Positions 37,179 to 45,747 are shown, counted from the stretch's first letter. The stretch is DNA of 64,000 bases from Xanthomonas boreopolis (GCA_014654535.1 BNBA01000018.1:25816-89815); one strand, 5' to 3'. Translations and numbers: made by a program. The notes: generated by a model not told the origin, from the letters alone.

Positions 37179-38188
37179 CGGCCGCGCACCAGCGCGGCCA
37201 TGATCGCCTTCTGGACATGCAGGCGGTTCTCGGCCTCTTCGATGGCGATGCAGTTGGGCGAATCCATCACCGCGTCGGTGGCCTTGACGTTGCGGCGCAG
37301 CGGCAGGCAGTGCGAGAACACGCCGTTGTTGGTCAGCGCCATCTTGCGTTCGTCGACGATGAAGTGCTTGTACCGGTCGCGGATCGGCTTCTCCGGCTCC
37401 CAGTTGCCGAAGTACGGCAGCGCGCCCCAGCTCTTGGCGTAGACCACGTCGGCGCCGGCGTAGGCGCTGTCGATGTCGTGGCTGACCTGCAGCGAACCGC
37501 CGCTCTCGGCGACGTTCTGCCGGGCCCAGTCCATGTAGCGCTCGTCCAGGATGTAGTCCGGGGTCGGGCACAGCAGGGTCACGTCCATGCCCAGGCGGGT
37601 GGCGATGGTCAGCGCCGAGTTGGCGACCGCGGTGTTGAGCGGCTTGGGATGGTAGGTCCAGGTCAGCACGTACTTCTTGCCGCGCAGGTCGGAGGTGCCG
37701 AAGTGCTCCTGCAGCGCCAGCGCGTGCGCCAGCTCCTGGCACGGATGGGTGATGGTCTCCATGTTGATGACCGGCACCGGCGAGTACTTGGCGAAGGACT
37801 TCAGCACGATGTCCTCGCGGTCGTACTTCCAGTCGACGAACTTCGGGAACGCGCGCACGCCGATCAGGTCGACGTAGCGGCCCAGCACCCGGGCGACCTC
37901 GGCGATGTGCTCCTCGGTGTCGCCGTCCATCACCGTGCCCAGGTTGAACTCGATCGGCCACGCGTCCTTGCCCGGCTGCAGCACCACCGCATGCCCGCCC
38001 AGCTGGAACGCGCCCAGCTCGAAGCTGGTGCGGGTGCGCATGGACGGGTTGAAGAACACCAGCGCGATCGATTTGCCCTTCAACTCGTTGCCGAGCCTGT
38101 TCTGTTTGAACAGCGCGGCCTGGGTCAACAGCGCGTCGAGTTCGGCGCGGCTCCAGTCCTGGGTGTTCAGGAAATGCTTGAGGGACAT
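37169..38188 (-). CDS. argF': N-acetylornithine carbamoyltransferase
   Basis: Transfers carbamoyl phosphate to N-acetylornithine to give N-acetylcitrulline, the variant pathway of xanthomonads and Bacteroidetes. The carbamoyl-phosphate motif is NPSMRTRTSFELGAFQLGG (SMRTRTS rather than STRTRTS), with MDGDTEEHIAEVARVLGRY, METITHPCQELAHALALQEH, TWTYHPKPLNTAVANSALT and FSHCLPLRRNVKATDAV. A good Shine-Dalgarno (AAAGGA) precedes ATG 38188. The last residues (DS) and stop codon lie in the heptamer repeat. First gene of the arginine-proline operon. Confidence 0.95.
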   Translation of the reverse strand: MSLKHFLNTQDWSRAELDALLTQAALFKQNRLGNELKGKSIALVFFNPSMRTRTSFELGAFQLGGHAVVLQPGKDAWPIEFNLGTVMDGDTEEHIAEVARVLGRYVDLIGVRAFPKFVDWKYDREDIVLKSFAKYSPVPVINMETITHPCQELAHALALQEHFGTSDLRGKKYVLTWTYHPKPLNTAVANSALTIATRLGMDVTLLCPTPDYILDERYMDWARQNVAESGGSLQVSHDIDSAYAGADVVYAKSWGALPYFGNWEPEKPIRDRYKHFIVDERKMALTNNGVFSHCLPLRRNVKATDAVMDSPNCIAIEEAENRLHVQKAIMAALVRGRDS

Positions 38189-38283
38189 CGATCGATCCTT
38201 TGTTGCGTGGGGCCGACGCGGCTGCGGCGGGTGCGCGGGATGCGCGGTTTTATTGCGGTTGAAACCTTGCCGGCCCGAAAACG

Positions 38284-38362
38284 AAAAAACCCAGCCTCAG
38301 GCTGGGTTTTCCGAACGGACAGCACGACGCTCCGGTTACCCAGCGGAAATGTGGGGTTCCGG
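38284..38362 (-). promoter_or_regulatory. putative transcription attenuator of the arginine-proline operon
   Basis: On the minus strand: hairpin 1:2 (CCGGAACCC at 38362-38354 with GGGTAACCGG at 38341-38332), then terminator 3:4 (AAAACCCAGCC / TGA / GGCTGGGTTTT, 38310-38286) with a 6-T run. GCTGGGT of segment 2 (38344-38338) is fully complementary to ACCCAGC of segment 3, with three further CCG/CGG pairs, giving a competing antiterminator. The stop codon of the leader ORF falls in segment 2. The layout matches ribosome-stalling attenuators. The terminator alone could otherwise serve the gene at 38579. Confidence 0.6.
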
Positions 38363-38437
38363 TCGACGCGCGCGCGAGGTCATGCCGGAGGCCATCCGGG
38401 CGGCGCTGGTGTCGTGCTGGTAAGCGGTCGGCTTCAT
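38336..38437 (-). CDS. putative leader peptide with Arg and Pro control codons
   Basis: A 33-codon ORF, MKPTAYQHDTSAARMASGMT then SRARRPEPHISAG, ends inside the attenuator. Codons 22-28 read Arg-Ala-Arg-Arg-Pro-Glu-Pro (CGC GCG CGT CGA CCG GAA CCC) directly at segment 1. There is no clear Shine-Dalgarno, so translation may be leaderless or begin at Met15/Met19. In GC-rich DNA Arg codons are common, so this is inference from position and structure, not from composition alone. Confidence 0.5.
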   Translation of the reverse strand: MKPTAYQHDTSAARMASGMTSRARRPEPHISAG

Positions 38438-38499
38438 AGGGCGCGAATCCTCGCACGCATGGCGGGCGGGCGCAAGCGCCCGGAGCCGGATCTCTTCAC

Positions 38500-38580
38500 A
38501 TGGAAACGCGGCTCTCGGAGGAGCTCGCCGTTCAAACCCCGGCGCATGGCTGTGCCGTGCTCTCGCGAGGGACTCGCCCT
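38500..38580. repeat. diverged copy of the CCCCGCACATGG repeat
   Basis: TTCACATGGAAACGCGGCTC and AACCCCGGCGCATGGCTGTG with GCGAGGGACTCGCCC resemble the cydB-cydX repeats. It abuts the stop of the gene at 38579. Confidence 0.5.
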
Positions 38581-39112
38581 ACCGCGCCGGCGCCAGGATC
38601 GCGTCGGGGATGTAGGGCGTCACCGACACCCGCACCCGCAGCCGGTTGCCCGGGTCCTCGGGCAGGCGCGAGCGGTACTTGGTGCCCTTGTAGACATAGT
38701 CCACGTCGTAGGCGATCGGCCGGCGGAACTCGCGGGGGACTTCGACGATCTTGCAGTTGCGCCGGGTGCTGGTCGGCGGCGGGGCCGGCGACTGCGCCGG
38801 CTCGGGCGTCGTGGGACGCTTGCTGAAGATGTCCTTCACCGAATCCATCATCCGCGAGAACCGGCCCTCTTCGGCCGGCGCCTGTCTGGCCTGGACCTCG
38901 GGCTCGGGTTCGCACTGCTCTTCGGTGCGCGTCGCGCGCAGGGTCTGGTAGACCGGCTCGACGTTGAGCACCTGCGCGTAATCCAGCTTGACGTTCTCGA
39001 CCACCACCACCCGGTTCTTGACCGCATCGTCCTGCCCCGCCGCCCAGGCGCAAAGCGGTAGGCAGGCCAGCGAGCAGAGCATGAGGAGCAGGATGGAAGA
39101 ACGCATCAGCAC
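38579..39112 (-). CDS. secreted protein resembling the C-terminal part of glycine-zipper (YcfJ/UmoD-like) proteins
   Basis: 177 residues with a signal peptide (SILLLMLCSLACLPLCAWAA). The mature chain has LDYAQVLNVEPVYQTLR, a low-complexity Pro/Glu/Ser middle, and RRPIAYDVDYVYKGTKYRSR then LPEDPGNRLRVRVSVTPY. The last part matches the YDVxYxYxG...DPGxxxxVR ending of YcfJ-like outer-membrane-associated proteins, but the glycine-zipper transmembrane segment is absent. ATG 39112 or 39106 are both possible. Confidence 0.7.
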   Translation of the reverse strand: MLMRSSILLLMLCSLACLPLCAWAAGQDDAVKNRVVVVENVKLDYAQVLNVEPVYQTLRATRTEEQCEPEPEVQARQAPAEEGRFSRMMDSVKDIFSKRPTTPEPAQSPAPPPTSTRRNCKIVEVPREFRRPIAYDVDYVYKGTKYRSRLPEDPGNRLRVRVSVTPYIPDAILAPAR

Positions 39113-39467
39113 CGGCAGGCGGATGTAAGTAATTCCTTAAGTGTAGGGACGGAGCCGCGCCCGGGGCTGAACGCCACCCGTCCGGGGGCACCAACCCGGC
39201 GCGGAGTGTGCTATGGCACGGCATCGCGACGGCACGCGCCGGGACCAAGGGGAAACGAGCCGCTCCTCCACGACCGTGCGACTACGGTGCGGACACGCGC
39301 GGCGGTCCGCGGGTTGGAAGATCCCCAACCTGGCCGCGCGGCTCGTCCCGGCGGCCAGGCCGGCATGCCCCCGCAGGGCTCCGGGCCCGGCGCGAACCGC
39401 CCCCGGGAGCGATGGCATGCCCCAGCCCCTTCCCTGAGCGTAGAATCGTCGGGCTTTTCCACCCCCG
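39113..39467. other. 355-bp intergenic region before cysS
   Basis: Divergent spacer with no convincing ORF on either strand. Near the cysS end, TAGAAT at 39441-39446 resembles a -10 box 22 bp before the start codon; I see no good -35. Confidence 0.4.
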
Positions 39468-40841
39468 ATGCCGATGAGCCTGCGCCTGCACAACAACCTG
39501 ACGCGGCGGGTCGAACCGTTCGCGCCGCTCGATCCCGCCTGCCCCACGATGTACGTCTGCGGGCCTACCGTCTACAACTACGTCCACATCGGCAACGCCC
39601 GCGGCCCGGTGGTGTTCGGCGTGCTGGCCGCGCTGCTGCGCCGGCGCTACGGCGCGCTGCGCTACGCGCGCAACATCACCGACGTGGACGACAAGATCAA
39701 CGCCGCCGCCAAGGAACAGGGCGTGCCGATCTCGGCGATCACCGAGCGCTTCGCCGCCGCCTACCGCGAGGACATGGCGGCGCTCGGCGTGGCCCCGCCG
39801 GACATCGAGCCGGAAGCCACCGCGCACATCCCGCAGATCGTGGCGATGATCGAGGGCCTGATCGAGCGCGGGCACGCCTATGCCGCCGAGGGCCACGTGC
39901 TGTTCTCGGTCGCCAGCTTCGACGGCTACGGCAAGCTGTCCCGGCGCGATCCGGAGGAGATGCTTGCCGGCGCGCGCGTGGAAGTCGCCCCCTACAAGAA
40001 GGATCCGGGCGACTTCGTGCTGTGGAAGCCGTCCTTCGACGACCTGCCCGGCTGGGATTCGCCCTGGGGCCGCGGCCGCCCGGGCTGGCACATCGAGTGC
40101 TCGGCGATGGCCGCCGCGCACCTGGGCGAGACCATCGACATCCACGCCGGCGGCGTCGACCTGCAGTTCCCGCACCACGAGAACGAGGTCGCGCAGAGCG
40201 AGTGCGCCCACGGGGGCAAGACCTTCGCGCGGTTCTGGCTGCACAACGGCATGCTCAACTTCGGCGGCGCCAAGATGAGCAAGTCGATCGGCAACATCGA
40301 GCGCGTCCACGACCTGGTGCGCAAGCATCCGCCCGAGGCGCTGCGCTACGCCCTGCTCTCCGCGCACTACCGGCAGCCGCTGGACTGGTCGGACGCGCTG
40401 ATCGAGCAGTCCAGGAACACGCTGGACCGGCTCTACGGCACCTTGCGCGACCTCGCCGGCGTACCGGCCGAGCCCGCCATCCCGGCGTCGGTCGAGGCGG
40501 CGCTGGACGACGACCTCAACACTCCGCAGGCATTGGCCGAGGTCGCCCGCATCGCCGCGGAAGCGCGCAAGGCCGAGGACGCGGAAGAAAAGGCGCGGCT
40601 GAAGTCGCAACTGCTGGGCGCAGGCCTTGCGCTCGGCCTGCTGCAGCAGGCGCCCGAAGCCTGGTTCAACCGTGGCGCCTCCGGCGAGGACGACGCCCGC
40701 ATCCAGGCCTTGATCGACGAGCGCGCCGCCGCCAAGAAGGCACGCGACTTCGCCCGCGCCGACGCGATCCGCGAGCAGTTGGCCGGCGAAGGCGTTGTGC
40801 TGGAGGACACGCCGCAGGGCGTACGCTGGAAGCGTGCTTGA
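39468..40841 (+). CDS. cysS: cysteinyl-tRNA synthetase
   Basis: Class I synthetase charging tRNA-Cys. Zinc/active-site cysteine in [20 protein letters not shown] (HIGN as the HIGH motif), [41 protein letters not shown], and KMSKS in [11 protein letters not shown]. The C-terminal DALR-type helical and anticodon domains end with [20 protein letters not shown]. 457 aa is normal. ATG 39474 is an equally possible start. Confidence 0.96.
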   Translation: MPMSLRLHNNLTRRVEPFAPLDPACPTMYVCGPTVYNYVHIGNARGPVVFGVLAALLRRRYGALRYARNITDVDDKINAAAKEQGVPISAITERFAAAYREDMAALGVAPPDIEPEATAHIPQIVAMIEGLIERGHAYAAEGHVLFSVASFDGYGKLSRRDPEEMLAGARVEVAPYKKDPGDFVLWKPSFDDLPGWDSPWGRGRPGWHIECSAMAAAHLGETIDIHAGGVDLQFPHHENEVAQSECAHGGKTFARFWLHNGMLNFGGAKMSKSIGNIERVHDLVRKHPPEALRYALLSAHYRQPLDWSDALIEQSRNTLDRLYGTLRDLAGVPAEPAIPASVEAALDDDLNTPQALAEVARIAAEARKAEDAEEKARLKSQLLGAGLALGLLQQAPEAWFNRGASGEDDARIQALIDERAAAKKARDFARADAIREQLAGEGVVLEDTPQGVRWKRA

Positions 40842-40847
40842 AGCTGT

Positions 40848-41040
40848 TGCCTTCTCCCCCTGGGAGAAGGTGCCCCGCAGGGGCGGATGAGGGTACGGGC
40901 GAAGCCTAGTGCAGTTCAGCAGTAGGGGCTGCGCCCTCGTACCCTCACCCCCACCCGTGCACCGGCCCGCGCCACTGGCGCTCCCGGGCACGCGCGCCAG
41001 TGGCGCGCAAACCGTGCCTTCTCGCCCCAAAGGGAGAGGG
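40848..41040. repeat. interspersed palindromic repeat, longest copy
   Basis: CCTTCTCCCCCTGGGAGAAG-GTGCCCCGCAGGGGCGGATGAGGG at the left and CCCTCACCC...GCGCGCCAGTGGCGCGC-AAACCGTGCCTTCTCGCCCC at the right. Fills the cysS-sufE spacer (228 bp). Confidence 0.75.
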
Positions 41041-41069
41041 GCCCAGATCGCAAGATTCCGAGTTTTCCA

Positions 41070-41510
41070 ATGACCGATTCCCCCTTCCCGCTCGAACCCA
41101 CCGCCGCCGAGGCCCAGGCCGCCATCGCCGAGGAATTCTCGTTCTTCGGCGACTGGTCCGAGCGCTACCAGTACCTGATCGACCTCGGCCGCAAGCTGCC
41201 CGCCTTTCCCGACGAGTGGAAGACCGAGGAACACCGCCTGCACGGCTGCCAGTCGATGGTGTGGATCGTGCCGGAGGGCAACGCCGAGCGGCTCGTGTTC
41301 CATGCCGTCAGCGACTCGGCCATCGTCTCCGGGCTGATCTACCTGGCGCTGCGCGTCTACTCCGGGCGCAGCGCGGCGGAGATCCTCGCCACCGAGCCGA
41401 ACTACATCGCCGACATCGGCCTGTCCAAGCATCTCTCGCCGACCCGCAGCAACGGCGTGGCCGCGATGCTGGGCTTCATCCGCGATACCGCCCAGGCGCA
41501 GGCCCGGTGA
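41070..41510 (+). CDS. sufE: cysteine desulfuration protein SufE
   Basis: Sulfur acceptor that takes persulfide from a cysteine desulfurase (SufS/CsdA type) and passes it on for Fe-S cluster assembly. 146 aa; catalytic C60 in EHRLHGCQSMVWIV; WSERYQYLIDLGRKLPAFPD and SPTRSNGVAAMLGFI are conserved. The next gene starts at a GTG overlapping its stop. Confidence 0.94.
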   Translation: MTDSPFPLEPTAAEAQAAIAEEFSFFGDWSERYQYLIDLGRKLPAFPDEWKTEEHRLHGCQSMVWIVPEGNAERLVFHAVSDSAIVSGLIYLALRVYSGRSAAEILATEPNYIADIGLSKHLSPTRSNGVAAMLGFIRDTAQAQAR

Positions 41511-42751
41511 GCGGGGCGGCCCCCGCCGACGGCGGCATCCGTGGCCTGCTCGCCCATCCCGGCTTCGTGCTGGTGCTGGCCTACCGCATCTGCGGCATGC
41601 TCTCGTACCAGATCGTCGCGGTCACGGTCGGCTGGCACATCTACCAGATCACCGGCAACCCGTTCTCGCTGGGGCTGATCGGGCTGGCGGAGATCCTGCC
41701 GTTCTTCTGCGTGGCGCCGTTCGCCGGCTATCTGGTCGACCACCTGCCCCGGCGCCGGCTCGGTATGGCCGCCACGCTGGGGCTTGTCGCCACCGCCGCG
41801 ATCCTGCTGGCGGTCGCCCGGGGGTGGATCCCGATACGGGGCGTCTGGCCGATCTACGCGGCGATCGCGCTGACCGGCATGGTGCGATCGTTCCTGAGCC
41901 CGATCTACAACGCGCTGTTCGCGAAGACGCTGCCGCGCGAGGCCTACGCGCGCGGCGCCAGCCTGGGCAGCGTGGTGTTCCAGGCCGGCATGGTGATCGG
42001 CCCGGCGCTGGGCGGCGTGCTGGTCGGCTTCGGCGGCAGTGCGCTGGCCTATGCGGTCGCGGCGGGCGTCGCGCTGGCGGCGATGCTGGCGCTGCTGGTG
42101 CTGCGGATCGAGGAACCGGCGCACTCGGGCACGCGCGCGCCGATCTTCCGCAGCATCGCCGAGGGCGCGCGCTTCGTGTTCTCCAACCAGATCATGCTCG
42201 GCGCGATGGCGCTGGACATGTTCTCGGTGCTGCTCGGCGGCGCGGTGTCGATGCTGCCGGCCTTCATCCACGACATCCTGCACTACGGGCCGGAAGGGCT
42301 GGGCATCCTGCGCGGCGCGCCCGCGCTGGGCTCGGTGCTGGTCGGCCTGTGGCTGGCGCGGCATCCGCTGCAGCGCAATGCCGGCCGGGTGCTGCTGTGC
42401 GCGGTGGCGGGCTTCGGCCTGTGCACGATCGCGTTCGGCCTGTCGCGGCATTTCTGGCTGTCGGCGGCGATCCTGCTGGCCTACGGCATGTGCGACGGCG
42501 TCTCGGTGGTGGTGCGCCAGACCATCCTGCAGTTGGCCACGCCGGACGAGATGCGCGGCCGGGTATCGTCGATCAACGGCATCTTCATCGGTTCGTCCAA
42601 CGAGCTGGGCGCGTTCTACGACGGCACCATGGCGCGGCTGATCGGTCTGGTGCCGGCGGTGGTGCTGGGCGGCTGCGTGACCCTGGCCGTGGTCGCGGTC
42701 ACGGCCTGGAAGGCGCCGAGGCTCCGCCGCCTCGACCTGCGCGACCTGTAG
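41507..42751 (+). CDS. MFS transporter (EntS/MFS_3-like)
   Basis: Inner-membrane major facilitator of 414 aa with about 12 helices. N-terminal part FVLVLAYRICGMLSYQIVAV, loop YLVDHLPRRRLGMAAT (MFS motif A-like), VFQAGMVIGPALGGVLVGFG and RQTILQLATPDEMRGRVSSI. The last, with NELGAF, resembles EntS-type siderophore exporters, but no siderophore genes are nearby, so the substrate is unknown. GTG 41507 overlaps the sufE stop (GTGA). Its 3' end overlaps the convergent gene at 42699 by 53 bp. Confidence 0.85.
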   Translation: MSGAAPADGGIRGLLAHPGFVLVLAYRICGMLSYQIVAVTVGWHIYQITGNPFSLGLIGLAEILPFFCVAPFAGYLVDHLPRRRLGMAATLGLVATAAILLAVARGWIPIRGVWPIYAAIALTGMVRSFLSPIYNALFAKTLPREAYARGASLGSVVFQAGMVIGPALGGVLVGFGGSALAYAVAAGVALAAMLALLVLRIEEPAHSGTRAPIFRSIAEGARFVFSNQIMLGAMALDMFSVLLGGAVSMLPAFIHDILHYGPEGLGILRGAPALGSVLVGLWLARHPLQRNAGRVLLCAVAGFGLCTIAFGLSRHFWLSAAILLAYGMCDGVSVVVRQTILQLATPDEMRGRVSSINGIFIGSSNELGAFYDGTMARLIGLVPAVVLGGCVTLAVVAVTAWKAPRLRRLDLRDL

Positions 42752-43085
42752 CGGGGGCTTGCCGCGGCAGGCGCTTGCGCGTGCTGTCGCGCACGTCCAC
42801 CTCGAACGCCAGCGCGAGACCCTGGACCTGGTACTCCAGGCCGTCGCGGCACGGCAGCCGCGCGACGTAGGCTTCCACGTCCGCGCGCGGCAGGCTCAGG
42901 CGCCAGTGGCCGGCACCGCAGTCCAGCGCGGGCGCGGATCGCGCGCCCAGGACGAGGGACTGCACGAACTCGCCGGCGCCGGGCAGCACCGTCCGGTTGA
43001 CCGCCTCGGTCCCCACCAGCAGGGCGGCAAGCTCGGCCTCGTCGATGCGGAAACGCACGCCCTGCCCTTGCATCTGTACTTTCAT
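42699..43085 (-). CDS. hypothetical protein at the end of the nas operon (DUF7009-like)
   Basis: 128 residues: MKVQMQGQGVRFRIDEAELA, LLVGTEAVNRTVLPGAGEFV, then WRLSLPRADVEAYVARLPC and LALAFEVDVR. The start (MKVQ..G..VRFRI..AEL) resembles small proteins of the DUF7009 type that occur next to molybdenum-cofactor genes; I hold this loosely. The C-terminal 25 residues are Arg/Ala/Gly-rich and overlap the MFS gene on the other strand. ATGA overlap with mobA marks it as the last gene of the operon. Confidence 0.65.
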   Translation of the reverse strand: MKVQMQGQGVRFRIDEAELAALLVGTEAVNRTVLPGAGEFVQSLVLGARSAPALDCGAGHWRLSLPRADVEAYVARLPCRDGLEYQVQGLALAFEVDVRDSTRKRLPRQAPATGRAGRGGGASAPSRP

Positions 43086-43639
43086 GCGCGAAGCGCCTCC
43101 CATTGCGCCGGGGTATTGCAGTTGGCCAGCGCGGCTTCGGCACCGGCGTCGAGCGCGAGTTCGGCGCATCCCAGCGCCTGCTGCAGCGCGCGCAGCGAAC
43201 GTTCGCGTTCCGCGGCCGCGACCAGGCGGTCCAGCGTCGCGCGGCTCGCCTCGTCCAGCCGCATCCGCATCGGCAGGCGCTGCCCGGAAAAGACCGCGTA
43301 CTCGGCCGGCGCGGCCAGCAGGCGGCACAGCAGCGCGGTCGTCAGCCTCGGCATGTCCACCGGCACCACCAGCAGCGTTCCGTCCGGCAACGCCGCCGCG
43401 GCGCTGTGCAGGCCGCCCAGCGGGCCCAGGCCGGGCCGCCGGTCGGCGATCGCGTCGTACTGCGGATAGTCGCCGCTGACCACGACCCGATGCGCGCCGG
43501 CGCTGCGCAGGAGGTCCTGCATGTGCTCGATCAGCGGCCGCCCCTGCCAGTCCAGCCCGGCCTTGTCGCGGCCCATGCGCGTGGAACCGCCGCCGGCCAG
43601 CACCAGCCCGGTCCAGGCTTGCCGGTCCGGCAGGCTCAT
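43082..43639 (-). CDS. mobA: molybdenum cofactor guanylyltransferase
   Basis: Attaches GMP to molybdopterin to make the MGD form used by nitrate reductase. 185 aa nucleotidyltransferase fold with the signature GLVLAGGGSTRMGRDKAGLD, PGLGPLGGLHSAAAAL and VPVDMPRLTTALL (metal-binding Asp). It overlaps moeA and the following small gene by 4 bases each; coupling to nasA through the operon fits its role. Confidence 0.93.
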   Translation of the reverse strand: MSLPDRQAWTGLVLAGGGSTRMGRDKAGLDWQGRPLIEHMQDLLRSAGAHRVVVSGDYPQYDAIADRRPGLGPLGGLHSAAAALPDGTLLVVPVDMPRLTTALLCRLLAAPAEYAVFSGQRLPMRMRLDEASRATLDRLVAAAERERSLRALQQALGCAELALDAGAEAALANCNTPAQWEALRA

Positions 43640-44889
43640 GCGTGCGGCTCCTGGAACCGCACCGGCTGCCAGTGCCCGGGCCCGAAGACGTCCACGCAAT
43701 CGCCCTCGGCGGCTTCGGCCACGCCTTCGGGCAAGGCCGCCCAGGCATTGGCGGCCAGCATCGGCATCAGCCGGAACGACTCCTGCCCCGGCAGGACGCC
43801 GACGCGCAGTTGTCCCCCGTCGTCGCAGCGCAGGTGCGCGCGCGCGTAGAAACGCAGGCCCTCGCGCTTGCCCACGCGCCCTTCCAGGCGCGCGCGCAGC
43901 GGCGTTTCCGCAGGCAGGCCGAGCATCTCGCGCAACGCCGGTTCGACGAAGAAGCGCGATCCCACCGCGCTGGCGACCGGGTTGCCCGGCAGGCCGAAGA
44001 ACAACGGGCCTTCGTCCAGTTCGGCGAACAGCAACGGCTTGCCGGGCCGGATCGCGACCTTGTGGAAGCCGATCCGCGCGCGCCGGGCGCGCAATGCCTC
44101 GGGCACGAAGTCGTAATGCCCCATCGAGACCGCGCCGGTGCTCACCACCAGGTCCACGCCCAGCGCCAGCACGCGATCGAGGATGCGCTGGAACGCCGGC
44201 GCGTCGTCGTCGACCACGCCGTGCCATGCCACGTCGGCGCCGGCCGCCTGCAATTGCGCGACCAGGAAAGGCCGGTTGCTGTCGCGGATCTGGCCTGGCT
44301 GCAGCGCCGCCGCCGGATCGGCCACCAGCTCGCGGCCGGTGGCGATCACCGCGACCCGCGGCCGCCGCCGCGCGGCCACCTGCGCCACGCCCAATGCCGC
44401 GAGCAACATCAGCTGCGGCGCGAGCACGCGCGTGCCGGCATCGATCACGGTACTGCCGGCGGCCACGTCCTCGCCGCGCCGGCGCAGGTGCTGGCCCGGC
44501 GTCGCCGGGTCCAGCAGCCGGATCGTCCCCGGGCCGGCCCCGGTCTGCGCCAAGACCTGCACGCGTTCCACCGGCACCACCGTATCGAGGCCGTCCGGCA
44601 ACTGCGCCCCCGTCATGATTTCCCATGCGCCGCCCGTGGCGGCACGCCCGCGGTCGCCGGCCGCCTGGCGGCCGTCCACGCGCAGCTCGGTGCCCGCCGG
44701 CACCACCAGCCCACGGGCCTGCAGCGCGAAGCCGTCCATCGCGGCGTTGTCGAACGGCGGCAACCAAGCGCCGCTGACCACCGGTTCGGCCAGTACCCGG
44801 CCCTGCGCCTCGGCCGGCGCCAGCGATTCCGCCGGCATGCGCGGCGCGGCGCGGCGCACGATCGCCAGCGCTTCGTCGCAGCCGATCAT
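43636..44889 (-). CDS. moeA: molybdopterin molybdenumtransferase
   Basis: Inserts molybdate into adenylated molybdopterin. 417 aa with LPPFDNAAMDGFALQA (conserved DNSAMDG-like site), EIMTGAQLPDGLDTVVPVE, VAVIATGRELV and the MoaB-like region LVVSTGAVSMGHYDFV. KPLLFAELDEGPLFFGLPGN completes the substrate site. It follows cobA after 12 bp in the nas operon. Confidence 0.94.
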   Translation of the reverse strand: MIGCDEALAIVRRAAPRMPAESLAPAEAQGRVLAEPVVSGAWLPPFDNAAMDGFALQARGLVVPAGTELRVDGRQAAGDRGRAATGGAWEIMTGAQLPDGLDTVVPVERVQVLAQTGAGPGTIRLLDPATPGQHLRRRGEDVAAGSTVIDAGTRVLAPQLMLLAALGVAQVAARRRPRVAVIATGRELVADPAAALQPGQIRDSNRPFLVAQLQAAGADVAWHGVVDDDAPAFQRILDRVLALGVDLVVSTGAVSMGHYDFVPEALRARRARIGFHKVAIRPGKPLLFAELDEGPLFFGLPGNPVASAVGSRFFVEPALREMLGLPAETPLRARLEGRVGKREGLRFYARAHLRCDDGGQLRVGVLPGQESFRLMPMLAANAWAALPEGVAEAAEGDCVDVFGPGHWQPVRFQEPHA

Positions 44890-44901
44890 CGGCGGTCGGC
44901 G

Positions 44902-45711
44902 TCATCGCGCCCGTGCAAGGCCTGTCCGGACCGCTCGTTCCTCGCCTGCAACTCCATCGTTCTCCTCCGATCGCATCGCCAGCGGCCACGCCTGCGCCAA
45001 CGCGCCCCCTACCAGGATCACGCCGGGCGAGCCGGTGTCCAGCCCTTCGGCCAGCGCCGCCAATCCGTCCAGCGTGGTCAGGTGCGCCTGCTGGTCGGGC
45101 CGGCTGGCATTCTGCACCACCGCCGCCAGAGTGCTGCCCGGGAGATGCCGGCGCAAGCCGTCGGCCACGGCGCCGGCGCGGCGCATGCCCATGTAGATCG
45201 CCAGGGTGGTGCCGGTGGCGGCCAGCACGCCCCAGTCCGGCTCGCCATGGTCCTGGGTATGCGCCGTGACGAAGGTGACGCCGTGGCAATGCTCGCGATG
45301 GGTCAGGGAGATGCCGAGCCCGGCGGCGGCGGCGAACGCCGCGCTGACGCCGTTGACGATGCGCACCCCGATGCCGGCGCGGCGCAGGAACTCGATCTCC
45401 TCGCCGGCCCGGCCGAACATCAGCGCATCGCCGCCCTTGACCCGCACCACGCGCAGTCCCTGCAGGGCATAGCGGCGCATCAGCCGGCAGATGAAGTCCT
45501 GCGGCGTGGAACGGCAGCCGCCGCGCTTGCCGACGCGGATCACCCGCGCCCGGGGCGCCAGCTCGACGATCTCCGGATCGACCAGTTCGTCCAGCAGCAG
45601 CACCTGCGCCGCGGCCAGCGCCTTGGCCGCCTTGAGCGTGAGCAGCTCCAGGTCGCCGGGGCCGGCGGACAGCAGCACGACCTCGCGCGGACGGGATTCG
45701 GTGATCGGCAT
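44902..45711 (-). CDS. cobA: uroporphyrinogen-III C-methyltransferase
   Basis: SAM-dependent methylase making precorrin-2 for siroheme, the cofactor of nitrite reductase NirB. 269 aa; SAM motifs VVLLSAGPGDLELLTLKAAK, RVVRVKGGDALMFGRAGEE, VNGVSAAFAAAAGLGISLTH. A stand-alone copy is needed because the corresponding domain of the siroheme synthase at 54830 is truncated. It has a non-conserved C-terminal tail. Confidence 0.93.
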   Translation of the reverse strand: MPITESRPREVVLLSAGPGDLELLTLKAAKALAAAQVLLLDELVDPEIVELAPRARVIRVGKRGGCRSTPQDFICRLMRRYALQGLRVVRVKGGDALMFGRAGEEIEFLRRAGIGVRIVNGVSAAFAAAAGLGISLTHREHCHGVTFVTAHTQDHGEPDWGVLAATGTTLAIYMGMRRAGAVADGLRRHLPGSTLAAVVQNASRPDQQAHLTTLDGLAALAEGLDTGSPGVILVGGALAQAWPLAMRSEENDGVAGEERAVRTGLARAR

Positions 45712-45747
45712 GGCGTTATTCCTGGCGTAGGGGCTTGGACTTGGGGA

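Noticed and set aside
38437..38460. Alternative Arg-rich leader MRARIRAL from ATG 38460
   Set aside because: It stops before the hairpins, so stalling there could not affect the terminator; Arg codons are frequent by composition.
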